DNA from: Qipengyuania profundimaris
GTDB lineage: Bacteria; Pseudomonadota; Alphaproteobacteria; Sphingomonadales; Sphingomonadaceae
Length of the DNA stretch: 64,000 nucleotides
Direction: 5' to 3'
Assembly (NCBI RefSeq): GCF_030717945.1
Contig: NZ_JAVAIM010000001.1
Coordinates: 1,983,131 to 2,047,130, forward strand
This document shows, in pieces, positions 20,633-29,556 of this stretch. The notes under the pieces were generated by a model. It did no database searches, had not been told where the DNA came from, and was given only the letters and a program-made list of their open reading frames with translations. Position 1 is the stretch's first letter. Each line of letters starts with the position of its first letter. The position numbers and the translations under genes were made by a program.

Positions 20633-20687
20633 GGCCCATCTCTAGCGCCGGGATGGCAAAATTAGCGTTAACCTGGGCGGCGAAAGC

Positions 20688-21497
20688 TCAGCTGGCGGTT
20701 GCGCCCGGCGCGTGCCGCTGCATCAGCGCGAAGGCCTTTTCGTACCACTCGTTGCCCGGATAGTTCGCACCCAGAACGGCCGCATATTTCTGCGCTTCGG
20801 TCGGAATGCCGAGCGCGAGGCTGGTTTCCGTCAGGCGATAGAGTGCTTCGGGCGTGTGGCTGGTGGTCTGGAAATTATCGACCACGTTCTGGAAGCGGAT
20901 CTGCGCGGCGATCCATTGGCCGGACCGTTCGTAATGCCGCCCGATCTCCATCTCCTTGCCGGCGAGATGGTCCTGCACGAGGTCGATCTTGAGACGCGCA
21001 TCGGCGGCGTATTGCGTGGTCGGGAAACGGCGGTTGACCTCCTGTAGCGCGGTCAGCGCCTGCTCGGTGATCTTCTGGTCGCGCTGCACATCGCTGATCT
21101 GCTCGTAATAGCTGAGCGCGATCAGATAGTAGGCATAGGGCGCGTCCTTGTTGCCCGGGTGAATCGAAAGGAACCGCTGGGCCGACTGGATCGCCGGATT
21201 GTATTCCTGCGCGACGTAATAGCTGAAGGCGCTCATCAGCTGCGCGCGGCGGGCCCAGGGCGAATAGGGATGCTGGCGTTCCACCTCGTCGAACAGGGCT
21301 GCGGCAAGTGTCGCATTGCCCGCGTCCAGCCGGCTCTTCGCCTCGCGGTACAGCGTCTCCACGTCGCGCGCGACATAGGCGGTGTTCTTCAGGTCGTCCC
21401 CGCCACCGCGCCCGGCGCAGCCTGCGGTGAGGACACTGGCTCCGGCCACGAAACCGGCGAGGACGAGCTTGCTTGGGGAACGCGAATGCATGGTCAT
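20688..21497 (-). CDS. bamD: outer membrane assembly lipoprotein BamD
   Basis: A 269-residue lipoprotein (signal with ASVLTAGC lipobox). The TPR-like repeats characteristic of BamD/ComL are visible: TLYREAKSRLDAGNATLAAALFDEVERQHPYSPWARRAQ, AIQSAQRFLSIHPGNKDAPYAYYLIALSYYEQI and GRHYERSGQWIAAQIRFQNVV (segments only). BamD is essential in the BAM complex that inserts beta-barrel proteins in the outer membrane. Confidence 0.94.
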   Translation of the reverse strand: MTMHSRSPSKLVLAGFVAGASVLTAGCAGRGGGDDLKNTAYVARDVETLYREAKSRLDAGNATLAAALFDEVERQHPYSPWARRAQLMSAFSYYVAQEYNPAIQSAQRFLSIHPGNKDAPYAYYLIALSYYEQISDVQRDQKITEQALTALQEVNRRFPTTQYAADARLKIDLVQDHLAGKEMEIGRHYERSGQWIAAQIRFQNVVDNFQTTSHTPEALYRLTETSLALGIPTEAQKYAAVLGANYPGNEWYEKAFALMQRHAPGATAS

Positions 21498-21676
21498 GGG
21501 GCCAGCCTATAGCCAGCGCCCTGCTGAACGCCAAGTGAAGTTCGCAGGCGTGTCCCCTGCCCTCAGCAAATCGGGAGGCAGGCGATAAGACGCGGTTAAC
21601 CATGGACGTGAAGCTGCCGCAAAGGCTGAGCGGTTAAACCTGCCTGCAAGCACTCTTGCGAAAAGGCGATTAAATC

Positions 21677-21853
21677 ATGGCTTTCATCAACCTCTTGGCG
21701 CGCGACGAAGAGGGCGCGACTGCGATCGAATACGGGTTGATCGCCGCGCTCATTGCCGTCGCCTGCATCACCGCGCTTCAATCCTTGGGCGAAGAACTGT
21801 CGACCACGATGAATACGATCGACACTACGATGGCAGACAGCAACTCCGCGTGA
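21677..21853 (+). CDS. Flp-family type IVb pilin
   Basis: A 58-residue protein, below common length cut-offs. It has the Flp/Fap pattern: short leader ending ARDEEG, then ATAIEYGLIAALIAVACIT, with the prepilin-peptidase site after Gly13 and the Glu-Tyr pair at mature positions 5-6. The hydrophobic stretch is the pilin assembly helix. Flp pili mediate tight adherence. AAAAGG lies about 11 bases upstream of the ATG, directly after a small hairpin (21646-21659). No tad/cpa assembly genes are in the window, so it relies on genes elsewhere. Confidence 0.88.
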   Translation: MAFINLLARDEEGATAIEYGLIAALIAVACITALQSLGEELSTTMNTIDTTMADSNSA

Positions 21854-21862
21854 TCGGCGAAT

Positions 21863-21887
21863 GGGGGACTCGAAATCGAGCGCCCCC
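21863..21887. terminator. hairpin between flp pilin and nhaA
   Basis: GGGGG (21863-21867) and CTCGA pair with TCGAG and CCCCC (21883-21887) around a tiny loop, with a small internal mismatch. It lies 10 bases after the pilin stop and 8 before the nhaA stop on the other strand, so it can serve both convergent genes. The following sequence is only moderately T-rich (ATCTATTTT). Confidence 0.55.
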
Positions 21888-21894
21888 GCCCGAT

Positions 21895-23100
21895 CTATTT
21901 TGCGGCACCTTCTGCCACGGCATTGCCGGCGCGAACTGATGGCAAGCTCGACCGGATGAGCGCATAGCCGAGGATCGCCGCTATGGTCGATCCGCTGAGC
22001 ACGCCCAGCTTCACGGCATCGACTTGCGCCGGATCGGCGAAGGCGAGATTGCCGATGAACAGGCTCATCGTGAAACCGATCGCAGCCAGTAGCGACAGCC
22101 CGTGGATCTGCCTCCAGGTCACGCTTTCCGGCAGGGAAGCGATACCCGCCTTTACCGCTATCCATGCGAAACCGAAGATGCCCAGTTGCTTGCCGATCAG
22201 CAGGCCAAGGGCAATGCCCAGCGGCAACGGATCGAGCAGCGACGCAGGCCGAATGCCCGCCAGCGTCACGCCGGCATTCGCGAAGCCGAAAATCGGTATC
22301 ACCAGGAACGCGACCCACGGGTGCAGCGCGTGCTCCATGCGTTCGAGCGGCCGCGCATCGCCGCGGGCCTGCATCGGCACGCACAATGCTGCTGCAACGC
22401 CGGCCAATGTCGCATGGACGCCGGATTTCAGGATAAAGACCCAGAGCAGGATCGAAAGCAGGACATAGGGAATGCTAGAGGCAACCCGCATGCGCCCGAC
22501 AAGGCCGAGCACCAGCAGCACGATCGCCCCCGAACCGAGCATCGTCATGTCGATGCTGCCGGAATAGAACAGCGCGATCACGGTTATGGCACCGATATCG
22601 TCGATAACCGCCACCGCGAGCAACAGCGCCTTGAGCGCCACCGGCACACGGGGTCCCAGCAGGGCCAAAATTCCCAGGGCGAAAGCGATGTCGGTCGCCG
22701 CCGGGATTGCCCAGCCTGCCAGGTTCTGCGGGCTGCCGCTATTGATACCGACGAAAACGATCGCGGGCAGCGCCATGCCTCCGATCGCAGCGACCAGCGG
22801 CAGGGAAGCCTTGTTCCAGCTCGACAGTTGGCCGTCCAGGACCTCGCGCTTCACTTCGAGGCCGACGAGGAAAAAGAACACGGCCATCAGGCCATCGTTG
22901 ATCCAGAGCAGCAGCGGCTTGTCGATGACGAAACTGCCGATCCCGGCGACTACCGGGATGTCCAGGCCCGCCAGATAGGCCGAAGACAAGGGACTGTTCG
23001 CGACGATCATCGCGAGGATCGCGGCACAAATCAGGACGATGCCGCCCGCCGATTCCTTTTGCAGGAAATCGCGCAGCATGGGAGCTATTGCCTTCACCAT
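21895..23100 (-). CDS. nhaA: Na+/H+ antiporter NhaA
   Basis: A 401-residue inner-membrane antiporter with about twelve hydrophobic segments. Diagnostic features: NDGLMAVFFFLVGLEVKRE, AGWAIPAATDIAFALGILALLG (the unwound helix-4 region) and LLAVAVIDDIGAITVIALFY, where the IDD aspartates carry sodium and protons. It exports Na+ or Li+ in exchange for protons. ATG at 23098-23100 lies 8 bases after the stop of the small gene upstream, so the two are coupled. The leader of that small gene is structured (see separate entry). Confidence 0.94.
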   Translation of the reverse strand: MVKAIAPMLRDFLQKESAGGIVLICAAILAMIVANSPLSSAYLAGLDIPVVAGIGSFVIDKPLLLWINDGLMAVFFFLVGLEVKREVLDGQLSSWNKASLPLVAAIGGMALPAIVFVGINSGSPQNLAGWAIPAATDIAFALGILALLGPRVPVALKALLLAVAVIDDIGAITVIALFYSGSIDMTMLGSGAIVLLVLGLVGRMRVASSIPYVLLSILLWVFILKSGVHATLAGVAAALCVPMQARGDARPLERMEHALHPWVAFLVIPIFGFANAGVTLAGIRPASLLDPLPLGIALGLLIGKQLGIFGFAWIAVKAGIASLPESVTWRQIHGLSLLAAIGFTMSLFIGNLAFADPAQVDAVKLGVLSGSTIAAILGYALIRSSLPSVRAGNAVAEGAAK

Positions 23101-23108
23101 GGCAAGTC

Positions 23109-23282
23109 TCAGGCCGGAGCAGCGCGAAGCGCCAGACGACCCAACAGTCTCTTGGCGCGCGAACGCAGCAATTGCAGCCTTGTAAATTCGCCCAGGTCGG
23201 GCGCACGCTTGCGCAATTCCAAGCGCAGGCGTTCGTCGATGCGCTGGTGCATCAGCATCAGGCGGAACATGCGGGCGGTCAT
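23109..23282 (-). CDS. small basic protein, DUF465/YdcH-like
   Basis: A 57-residue protein not reported by length-limited gene calls. It is strongly basic with heptad-like spacing: LMHQRIDERLRLELRKR, APDLGEF and LQLLRSRAKRLLGRLALR. The HQ-R-D-E-R...R-R-PD...L-RLK-like layout resembles the small DUF465/YdcH proteins of sphingomonads, helical hairpins of unknown role. A strong GAGGAGA ribosome site ends 5 bases before the ATG, which supports translation. It precedes nhaA by 8 bases. The family assignment is from memory of the pattern. Confidence 0.6.
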   Translation of the reverse strand: MTARMFRLMLMHQRIDERLRLELRKRAPDLGEFTRLQLLRSRAKRLLGRLALRAAPA

Positions 23283-23390
23283 CGCTATCTCCTCGGTCGA
23301 TATGTTTATCGATCGGATAGCCGATGCGCCTGGCTAGCTGGGAGGGGGGAAGGGAAGCCCGCCAGCACGCATCGGCATATCCGATGCGGT
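23283..23390 (-). promoter_or_regulatory. structured 5' leader of the small gene-nhaA operon with alternative pairings
   Basis: On the minus strand, CCGATGC (23369-23375) can pair with either GCATCGG just upstream (23381-23387, 5-base loop) or an identical GCATCGG downstream (23321-23327). GCTATC (23316-23321) can in turn pair with GATAGC (23284-23289), next to the GAGGAGA ribosome site. Mutually exclusive stems reaching the ribosome site are the expected design of a translational switch. nhaA genes are known to be preceded by riboswitch classes (nhaA-I, reported as Li+ sensing); whether this is one is not established here. Confidence 0.35.
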
Positions 23391-23499
23391 CCGACATCAC
23401 GGGAGGTCAAACGACCGCCCGCCAGAGGGGCCCGGTCCGCAAATACACAATTCGGATCGCTCGCCCTCGGTTCCAAGGAGCGGCGAAAATTTTTTCGTC

Positions 23500-24654
23500 C
23501 TACTCGGTGATGGCGGCTGGTGCGTCCCACAGTAGATGGCGCGTTTCCAGCGGCACGAGGTTCGCGCCGCGGATGATTTCGCCCTTGGTGTGATAGCCCA
23601 GCAACTGGTCGGCATCTGCATCCGGATTGTTGGTCAGCACGCGAACCTCTTCCGAAGTGAAATCGCTGAGGCCACGGGCCCGCTCGATCCCCTGCTTGTC
23701 GTAAATATGCAGGACATCGCCGCGCGTGAAATCGCCATCCATCGAAATGATGTCCTCACGCCGGATGGCGCGCTGGCGATCTTCCATGGTCTCGAACACC
23801 GCGTCGTTCACCACCAGACTGCCCGCCATTTGCAGGCGGTTGGCAATCCAGCTGTCCCAGCCGGAGATCGGATTGGGATAGGGCAGGATCTTGGTGGAGC
23901 GACGCTCTTGCGAAAGCACGCTGGTCAGCGGCCGATCGACTTCACCCTGTGCGATCCATGTCGTGCAGCCGGCCTCCTGCGCCATGTTGGCAGCCTGCAG
24001 CTTGGTGGCCATGCCGCCCGTACCAAGCGTGCTCTTGCCCTTGGTAGCTTCCATATATTCGGAGACATCGGTGACCTCGGGCACGAATTGCGCTTCCGGA
24101 TCGTCCGGGTTGCGATCGTAAAGGCCGTCGACGCCCGTCAGAATGATCAGATCCTCGGCCCCGACCATCTGCGCGACCTTGGCAGCCAGCCGGTCGTTGT
24201 CGCCGACGCGGATTTCCTCGGTCGTGATGGAATCGTTCTCGTTGATGATCGGGATCACCTGCGCCTCGAGCAGGCGATGCACGGTGTTGCGCGTGTTGAG
24301 GAACCGGCGGTGGTCCTCGAAATCGCCAAGCGTCAGCAGAACCTGCGCAATCTCGAGGCCGAACTCATAGCCGACCTGCTTGTAGGCATTGAGGAGCAGC
24401 GGCATACCGCAGGCAGCGGCGGCCTGCTTGTCGGAAACTCCGGCGGACTCGGGCGTTTCCCCCACGATACGCAAGCCCAGCGCGACGGATCCCGACGAAC
24501 ACAGGATGACTTCATGCCCCTGGTTACGAAGCCGCGCCATGTCCTCCATGAGGCGCTGGAGGAAGCCGAAGCGCGGGGTCAGCATGTCCTGGTTGGCGAG
24601 CAGCGCGGAACCGATCTTTATAACAATCTTGCGTTTCTTAGTCACAATAGACAA
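23500..24654 (-). CDS. proB: glutamate 5-kinase
   Basis: A 384-residue enzyme for the first step of proline synthesis (glutamate to glutamyl-5-phosphate). The amino-acid kinase domain shows IVIKIGSALLA, VILCSSGSVALGL, PIINENDSIT, VGDNDRLAAKVA and KSTLGTGGMATKLQAA; a C-terminal PUA domain (residues about 285-370) includes GDVLHIYDKQG. Feedback inhibition by proline is usual for this family. It is divergent from proC-proA across an AT-rich 190-base gap. Confidence 0.95.
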   Translation of the reverse strand: MSIVTKKRKIVIKIGSALLANQDMLTPRFGFLQRLMEDMARLRNQGHEVILCSSGSVALGLRIVGETPESAGVSDKQAAAACGMPLLLNAYKQVGYEFGLEIAQVLLTLGDFEDHRRFLNTRNTVHRLLEAQVIPIINENDSITTEEIRVGDNDRLAAKVAQMVGAEDLIILTGVDGLYDRNPDDPEAQFVPEVTDVSEYMEATKGKSTLGTGGMATKLQAANMAQEAGCTTWIAQGEVDRPLTSVLSQERRSTKILPYPNPISGWDSWIANRLQMAGSLVVNDAVFETMEDRQRAIRREDIISMDGDFTRGDVLHIYDKQGIERARGLSDFTSEEVRVLTNNPDADADQLLGYHTKGEIIRGANLVPLETRHLLWDAPAAITE

Positions 24655-24841
24655 TCCATACGGCTTGAAATTTTCGACCCAGATGGTAGGTATCTATGGT
24701 GCAGTGCACAACCACAGATCGCAGATTTTTTTGGCGAATTCGATTTCGCAAATCTCTCTTACTAAAAGACCGGTCACGTTCTTCGCAGATCGGTTTTCAC
24801 TGTTAAGAAAAAACAAGAATTAAACACGAAAGAGGCTAGTC

Positions 24842-25630
24842 ATTACTTATTCCAACATCGTCATGGTCGGATGCGGCAAGATGGGAGGTGCCCTGCTTTC
24901 GCACTGGATGCAAGGGAACGAGCAGTTCACGGTTGTCGATCCAGCGCTGGACAGCGCTCCAGACGGCGCCCGGCTCGTCCGGGATCGCAGCGAAATTGCG
25001 AGCGAGACGTTCGATGTCGTCATCGTCGCGATAAAGCCGCAGATGATCGACGATATCCTGCCCGACTATGCCTCGATGCTGTCCGAGAATGGCTATGTGC
25101 TCTCTATTGCAGCCGGTTGCTCACTGTCGCGCCTGTCGCGCCTGATGGGCGGCGCCCCCGCAGTGCGTGTAATGCCTAACCTGCCCGCAGCGGTCGGCAA
25201 GGGCGTCAGCGGCTTGTGTGCGGACGACAAGGGCCAGGGCCCCGCCCTCGCCCATGCCGAAGCGATGATGGGCCGCACCGGAACTGCCGTCGTCGTCGAC
25301 AGCGAGGACAAGATCGATCGGGTTACCGCCGTCGCCGGCTCCGGCCCCGGCTACGTGTTCGAAATCGCCCGCGCCTATGTCGCCGCGGCTATGGAGATGG
25401 GCTTCGATGAAGACGAAGCGCGCGCGCTGGTTCTCGGCACGATCGAAGGCGCCACCGCCATGGCGCTGGAGCCCGGTGCCGCCGGCCTCGAAGACCTGCG
25501 CAACTCCGTCACCAGCAAGGGCGGGACGACTGCCGCCGGGCTGGACGCGCTGAATGGCGACGGAACCATTTCGCGCAAAATGCGTGAAACACTTAAAGCG
25601 GCCTACAACCGGGCGGTCGAGCTGCGCTAA
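24842..25630 (+). CDS. proC: pyrroline-5-carboxylate reductase
   Basis: Catalyses the last step of proline synthesis. Motifs: [15 protein letters not shown] (Rossmann), [36 protein letters not shown] and the signature [19 protein letters not shown]. The first in-frame ATG is at 24863, but that would begin inside the first beta strand and has no ribosome site in range. An AGAGG box at 24831-24835 is six bases before an in-frame ATT (24842) that adds ITYSNIV and restores the strand, so I propose an ATT start (262 residues). If ATT is wrong the ATG gives 255 residues. Confidence 0.9.
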   Translation: MTYSNIVMVGCGKMGGALLSHWMQGNEQFTVVDPALDSAPDGARLVRDRSEIASETFDVVIVAIKPQMIDDILPDYASMLSENGYVLSIAAGCSLSRLSRLMGGAPAVRVMPNLPAAVGKGVSGLCADDKGQGPALAHAEAMMGRTGTAVVVDSEDKIDRVTAVAGSGPGYVFEIARAYVAAAMEMGFDEDEARALVLGTIEGATAMALEPGAAGLEDLRNSVTSKGGTTAAGLDALNGDGTISRKMRETLKAAYNRAVELR

Positions 25631-25667
25631 TCCGCGCCTCCTGCCCTCTGACAAGAAAGCAAGATAT

Positions 25668-26936
25668 ATGACCGACCAGAAACTCGACCCCCAGATCCAC
25701 GTCCACGAACTCGGCAGCCGCGCGCGCGACGCTTCGCGCAAGCTGGCGATCGCGGGGACCGACCAGAAGAACCTCGCCCTGCGTGAGGCAGCCAAGGCGC
25801 TGCGTTCGCGCATGGCGGAACTTCTCGAAGCCAATAGCAAGGATGTCGACAGCGTGGCTGGCAGCAAGCCCGAGAGCTTCATCGATCGCCTGCGTCTGAC
25901 GGAAGACCGCGTCGAAGGCATGGCCTCCGCGCTCGAAGAGATCGCCGATCTCGACGATCCCGTGGGCCGCGTGCTGGCAACCTTCGATCGCCCGAACGGT
26001 CTCGAAATCCAACGTGTCGCCGTCCCCATCGGCGTCATCGGCATGATCTACGAAAGCCGCCCGAACGTCGGCGCCGATGCAAGCGCCCTGTGCCTCAAGA
26101 GCGGCAATGCTGTTATCCTGCGCGGTGGATCGGAAAGCCGTCATTCAACCCGCGTGATCGTCGAGTGCATGCAGGCCGGCCTCAAGGCTGCAGACCTGCC
26201 GGGCGATGCGGTTCAGACGATCCAGACCACCGATCGTGCCGCCGTCGCAGCGCTGCTCGAAGCGGTCGAGCATGTCGATCTTGTCATCCCGCGCGGTGGG
26301 CGCGGGCTCGTGGAACTGGTGCGGGACAAGGCGAAGGTCCCCACTCTTCTCCACCTCGACGGCAATTGCCACAGCTACGTCCACGAAGCCGCCGATCTCG
26401 ACAAGGCGGCAGAGGTCATCCGCAATGCCAAGCTGCGCCGCACCGGCGTGTGCGGGGCCACCGAGAGCGTGGTGGTCGACAAGGCCGTGGCGCAGGATTT
26501 CATCCCGCGCCTCGCCGAGATCATGGGCAATGATTGCGAACTACGCGGCGACGAGACCGCGGTGTCGATCGACGGACGCATCACGCCTGCCACCGATGAA
26601 GACTGGGGCACCGAATATCTCGATCCCATCGCCTCGGTGAAGGTGGTCGACGGCATCGACGATGCGATCGAATGGGTCTCGACCTACAGTTCGCACCATA
26701 CCGATGCGATCATGACCGAGGACGATGCCGCTGCGAAGCGCTTCATGGACAGCATCGACAGCGCCATCGTCATGCGCAACGCCTCCACCCAGTTCGCCGA
26801 TGGCGGCGAATTCGGCATGGGCGCGGAGATCGGCATCGCGACCGGCAAGATGCATGCGCGTGGCCCGGTCGGTCTGGAGCAACTGTGCAGCTTCAAATAC
26901 CTCGTCCATGGCGACGGGCAGACGCGGCCTGCCTGA
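25668..26936 (+). CDS. proA: gamma-glutamyl phosphate reductase
   Basis: A 422-residue NADPH-dependent enzyme converting glutamyl-5-phosphate to glutamate semialdehyde. Features: [34 protein letters not shown], the catalytic cysteine in [10 protein letters not shown] and the C-terminal [27 protein letters not shown] segments (family signature). It follows proC by 37 bases. With proB it completes the pathway in one locus. Confidence 0.96.
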   Translation: MTDQKLDPQIHVHELGSRARDASRKLAIAGTDQKNLALREAAKALRSRMAELLEANSKDVDSVAGSKPESFIDRLRLTEDRVEGMASALEEIADLDDPVGRVLATFDRPNGLEIQRVAVPIGVIGMIYESRPNVGADASALCLKSGNAVILRGGSESRHSTRVIVECMQAGLKAADLPGDAVQTIQTTDRAAVAALLEAVEHVDLVIPRGGRGLVELVRDKAKVPTLLHLDGNCHSYVHEAADLDKAAEVIRNAKLRRTGVCGATESVVVDKAVAQDFIPRLAEIMGNDCELRGDETAVSIDGRITPATDEDWGTEYLDPIASVKVVDGIDDAIEWVSTYSSHHTDAIMTEDDAAAKRFMDSIDSAIVMRNASTQFADGGEFGMGAEIGIATGKMHARGPVGLEQLCSFKYLVHGDGQTRPA

Positions 26937-27021
26937 TCCGGCCATCATCAGTCGTTAACTATACTGTAAATCCTCCGGGCTAGATCGTTGACCGATCTGG
27001 TTTTGGGGGATTTTCAGTATC

Positions 27022-28362
27022 ATGCAGCAAATCCAATCGGACAGCGGCAAGATCGACGTCGGCCAGCGGCTGAAGTATTTCAATATCGGGCCGGCAGAAC
27101 AGCAGCTCATCGCGCGCATCTGGGCCGAGGCTGAGCCGCATCTCGACTGGATCATGGCACCGATGGAGGAGCGCCTGACGACTCAGGTCCGCGATGGCGA
27201 TCTGCCGCCCGATTTCGATGTTGCCGCCACGCTGGAAGCGATGCGCAAGTGCATGATCATGCATTTCGGCCGCACGATCGACGATACCTGGATGAAGGTC
27301 GCCGCCGGCGTGGGCAATTGGATCACCGAGAACAAGACCGATCCCTATCGCGTCATCGCCCTGATGCACCTCTCCTTCAACCGGGTGAAGGCGCTCGCGG
27401 TCGAGAACGCCGCCGATGCGGACGAGCGGGCCGCACGATTGACCGTCCTCGGCGCGATCAACCATATGGCGTGCGAACTCGCTGTTGCTCGCGTCAATCG
27501 CATTGCGCGCTACAAAGAGGCCGACCGCCGCAAGGAAATCGCCGAACGCTTCCGCACCACAATCGCCGAGCTCGTCGGGCACGCCAACAAGCGGGGCAGC
27601 GCGGTGAGCAAGCTGGCCCAGCGCGCCCGCCGCTCCACCGCATCCATGGCCACCAATGCGGCGGAGATAGCCGCTGCAGCCGAACAGTCCGCCAATGTGA
27701 TGGGCAATGCCGCGCAGGAATCGGCCACGCTGGTCGAGAGCATCGACACGACCCGCCGCTCGGTCGGCGAGATCAGCCGCGTCAGCACCGATGCCGCGCG
27801 CGAGGCGGATGCGGCCGGCGAAGTCATCAACGCTCTCAGCCAGCACACCACCGAGATCGAGAGCGTCGTCGGCATGATCCGCCAGGTCGCCGACCTCACC
27901 CGCATGCTCGCCCTCAACGCCACCATCGAGGCGGCGCACGCCGGCGAGGCGGGCCGCGGCTTCGCGGTCGTCGCGGAAGAGGTGAAGTCGCTCGCCAAGC
28001 AGACCGAGACCGCCACCGACGAGATCGTCCGCCAGGTCGAGGGCATCCAGTCCTCCGGCGGGCGCACGGTCCAGGCCAACCTCGCCATCGCGCAGAGCAT
28101 CGGCCAGGTCTCCCAGACCACCTCCAGCTTCGAGCGCACCATGGAGGCGCAGTCGGGCCAGGTGACCACCATCGCCAGCATGATCGACGAGACCGCGATG
28201 ACCGCGCGCACCATGGCCGAGACCATCGCCGCCGTCAGCGCCTCCGCGCAGGAGATCGACGAGAAGGCCGTGCGGGTCGAGGATATGTTCGCGATGATCA
28301 CCGGCGAGCTCGGCCAGCTCGAGGTCGCGGTGGCCGAATTTCTCTCCGATATCGCGGCGTAG
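27022..28362 (+). CDS. cytosolic methyl-accepting chemotaxis-type receptor with protoglobin-like N-terminus
   Basis: A 446-residue soluble receptor. The C-terminal signalling hairpin is canonical: [20 protein letters not shown] and [17 protein letters not shown] (about residues 300-340). The first 170 residues look like the globin/protoglobin domain of globin-coupled sensors ([41 protein letters not shown]). Where such domains usually have the haem-binding histidine (IG..H), this one has Trp (VGNWI), so haem binding is doubtful. No transmembrane segment. No other che genes nearby. Its partner kinase is unknown. Confidence 0.85.
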   Translation: MQQIQSDSGKIDVGQRLKYFNIGPAEQQLIARIWAEAEPHLDWIMAPMEERLTTQVRDGDLPPDFDVAATLEAMRKCMIMHFGRTIDDTWMKVAAGVGNWITENKTDPYRVIALMHLSFNRVKALAVENAADADERAARLTVLGAINHMACELAVARVNRIARYKEADRRKEIAERFRTTIAELVGHANKRGSAVSKLAQRARRSTASMATNAAEIAAAAEQSANVMGNAAQESATLVESIDTTRRSVGEISRVSTDAAREADAAGEVINALSQHTTEIESVVGMIRQVADLTRMLALNATIEAAHAGEAGRGFAVVAEEVKSLAKQTETATDEIVRQVEGIQSSGGRTVQANLAIAQSIGQVSQTTSSFERTMEAQSGQVTTIASMIDETAMTARTMAETIAAVSASAQEIDEKAVRVEDMFAMITGELGQLEVAVAEFLSDIAA

Positions 28363-28630
28363 TTTTCTTTAAGCCCTCAAACGCCGGGCGCCGCACATCC
28401 GTGCGGCTTGGGTTGGCCTTTGGCCAGCTACGCTTCCCTCGCATAAGCTCGGGCGGGCGGTCGCCCTTGCCTCGGCTTCGCCTCGGTTCTCTAGGAGGCG
28501 AGATGTAGGCGCTGGATCCGGGCCGGCGGAGGCCCGGCAAGGGCGACCGCCCGCCCGCAGCGGGTGCAGCTTGCTGCACGCATAGCGAGGACGCGCCCGC
28601 GGATGCGGGTGCGAAACACAAAAACTCCTC
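28363..28630. repeat. REPIN-like structured element, copy A
   Basis: This 331-base gap holds no gene. Starting right after the chemoreceptor stop: a T-rich lead (GTTTTCTTTAAG), hairpin GCCGCAC-ATCC-GTGCGGC (28390-28407), a perfect 22-bp inverted repeat with arms 28450-28471 and 28536-28557, smaller hairpins including TGCAGC-TT-GCTGCA, then CCCGC-GGAT-GCGGG (28596-28609) and ACAAAAACTCC. The two outer hairpins have complementary tetraloops, ATCC and GGAT, and inverted flanks, i.e. the same unit in opposite orientation. Copy B at 50.9 kb has the same plan. Confidence 0.6.
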
Positions 28631-28693
28631 CTCTCCTCCTCCCCCCTCTCCCCCCATTTTCCTACTCGCCCGAAATCTGCTTCACGCTCGCGG

Positions 28694-29542
28694 ATGACCC
28701 GCAAAGCAGACCCCCGCGAGACCCGCCTCCCCGTTCCGGCAGGCGAGCTTCCCGCCTTCACCCCCGTCCCCCGCCAGACCAACCGCCACGACGGCTGGAC
28801 CGACGACCGCCAGCGCCGCTTCATCGAGGCGCTCGCCGATACGGGCAGCGTCGAGGCCGCCTGCCGCGCGGTCAACATGAGCACCGTCGGCGCCTATCAC
28901 CTGCGCCGCCAGAAAGGCGCGGAGAGCTTCCGCAAGGCCTGGGCTGCCGCGCTCGATCTCGGCGTGCAGCGGATCGAGGATGTCGCGATGGACCGCGCGC
29001 TCAACGGCGTGGAGCAGCCGGTATACTCCTACGGCAAGCTCCTCGGCAGCCGGACCGTCTATAACGACCGCCTGCTGATGTTCATGCTCCGCAACCGCGC
29101 GCCCGAGCGCTTCACCGAAGGCCGCGCAAAAGGCCCGGACGCGATCGGCAAGATGGAGCTGGAGCGCAAGAAGAAGGAATGGCGCGCCGAGTGGGAGGCC
29201 GAACGCAAGCAAGTCTCCCCCGCCCAAATCCGCGCCACCCTCGACCGAAAGGTCGAGGAATACCGCCAGAAGATCATCGACCGCGATCGCCGCGAGAGCC
29301 CTCGCGTGAAAGCCCTGCGCGCCGAGGTCGAGGCCGCCATCGAAGCCGACCGCGCCGCCGGCTACGACTGCACCCGCGATCCGGACCACGAACTCTACAT
29401 CGACCCCAACGCCCAGAACCATGCGGAGGCCGAGGACGAGCCGACCGCCCTACCCCCACCCGACTGGCGCAAGCGCGAGGTGAAGGAGAGCGAAGACGCC
29501 GGACCGAGGGTGCGGACGTTGAAGGATGAGGGATGGGATTAG
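28694..29542 (+). CDS. conserved hypothetical protein with N-terminal helix-turn-helix
   Basis: A 282-residue hydrophilic protein. Residues about 40-80 (WTDDRQRRFIEALADTGSV, then EAACRAVNMSTVGAYHLRR) form a homeodomain-like HTH resembling those of phage terminase small subunits and of a family common in alphaproteobacteria. The rest is charged, with predicted helices and coiled coil (KKKEWRAEWEAERKQ). No catalytic motif. I do not recognise its function. It is the last GC-rich gene before the AT-richer restriction-type cassette. Confidence 0.65.
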   Translation: MTRKADPRETRLPVPAGELPAFTPVPRQTNRHDGWTDDRQRRFIEALADTGSVEAACRAVNMSTVGAYHLRRQKGAESFRKAWAAALDLGVQRIEDVAMDRALNGVEQPVYSYGKLLGSRTVYNDRLLMFMLRNRAPERFTEGRAKGPDAIGKMELERKKKEWRAEWEAERKQVSPAQIRATLDRKVEEYRQKIIDRDRRESPRVKALRAEVEAAIEADRAAGYDCTRDPDHELYIDPNAQNHAEAEDEPTALPPPDWRKREVKESEDAGPRVRTLKDEGWD

Positions 29543-29556
29543 CGACCTACGAAAAT

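Noticed and set aside
22102..23337. A 411-codon plus-strand frame over nhaA
   Set aside because: Antisense of nhaA, composition of a shadow frame, no domain.
26982..26998. AGATCG-TTGAC-CGATCT hairpin before the chemoreceptor as a terminator of proA
   Set aside because: Only a 6-bp AT/GC-mixed stem followed by GGTTTTGGGGG; too weak to call.
28694..29542. HTH protein as part of a prophage (terminase small-subunit-like)
   Set aside because: No other phage gene is near and GC matches the host; such HTH proteins are common outside phages.
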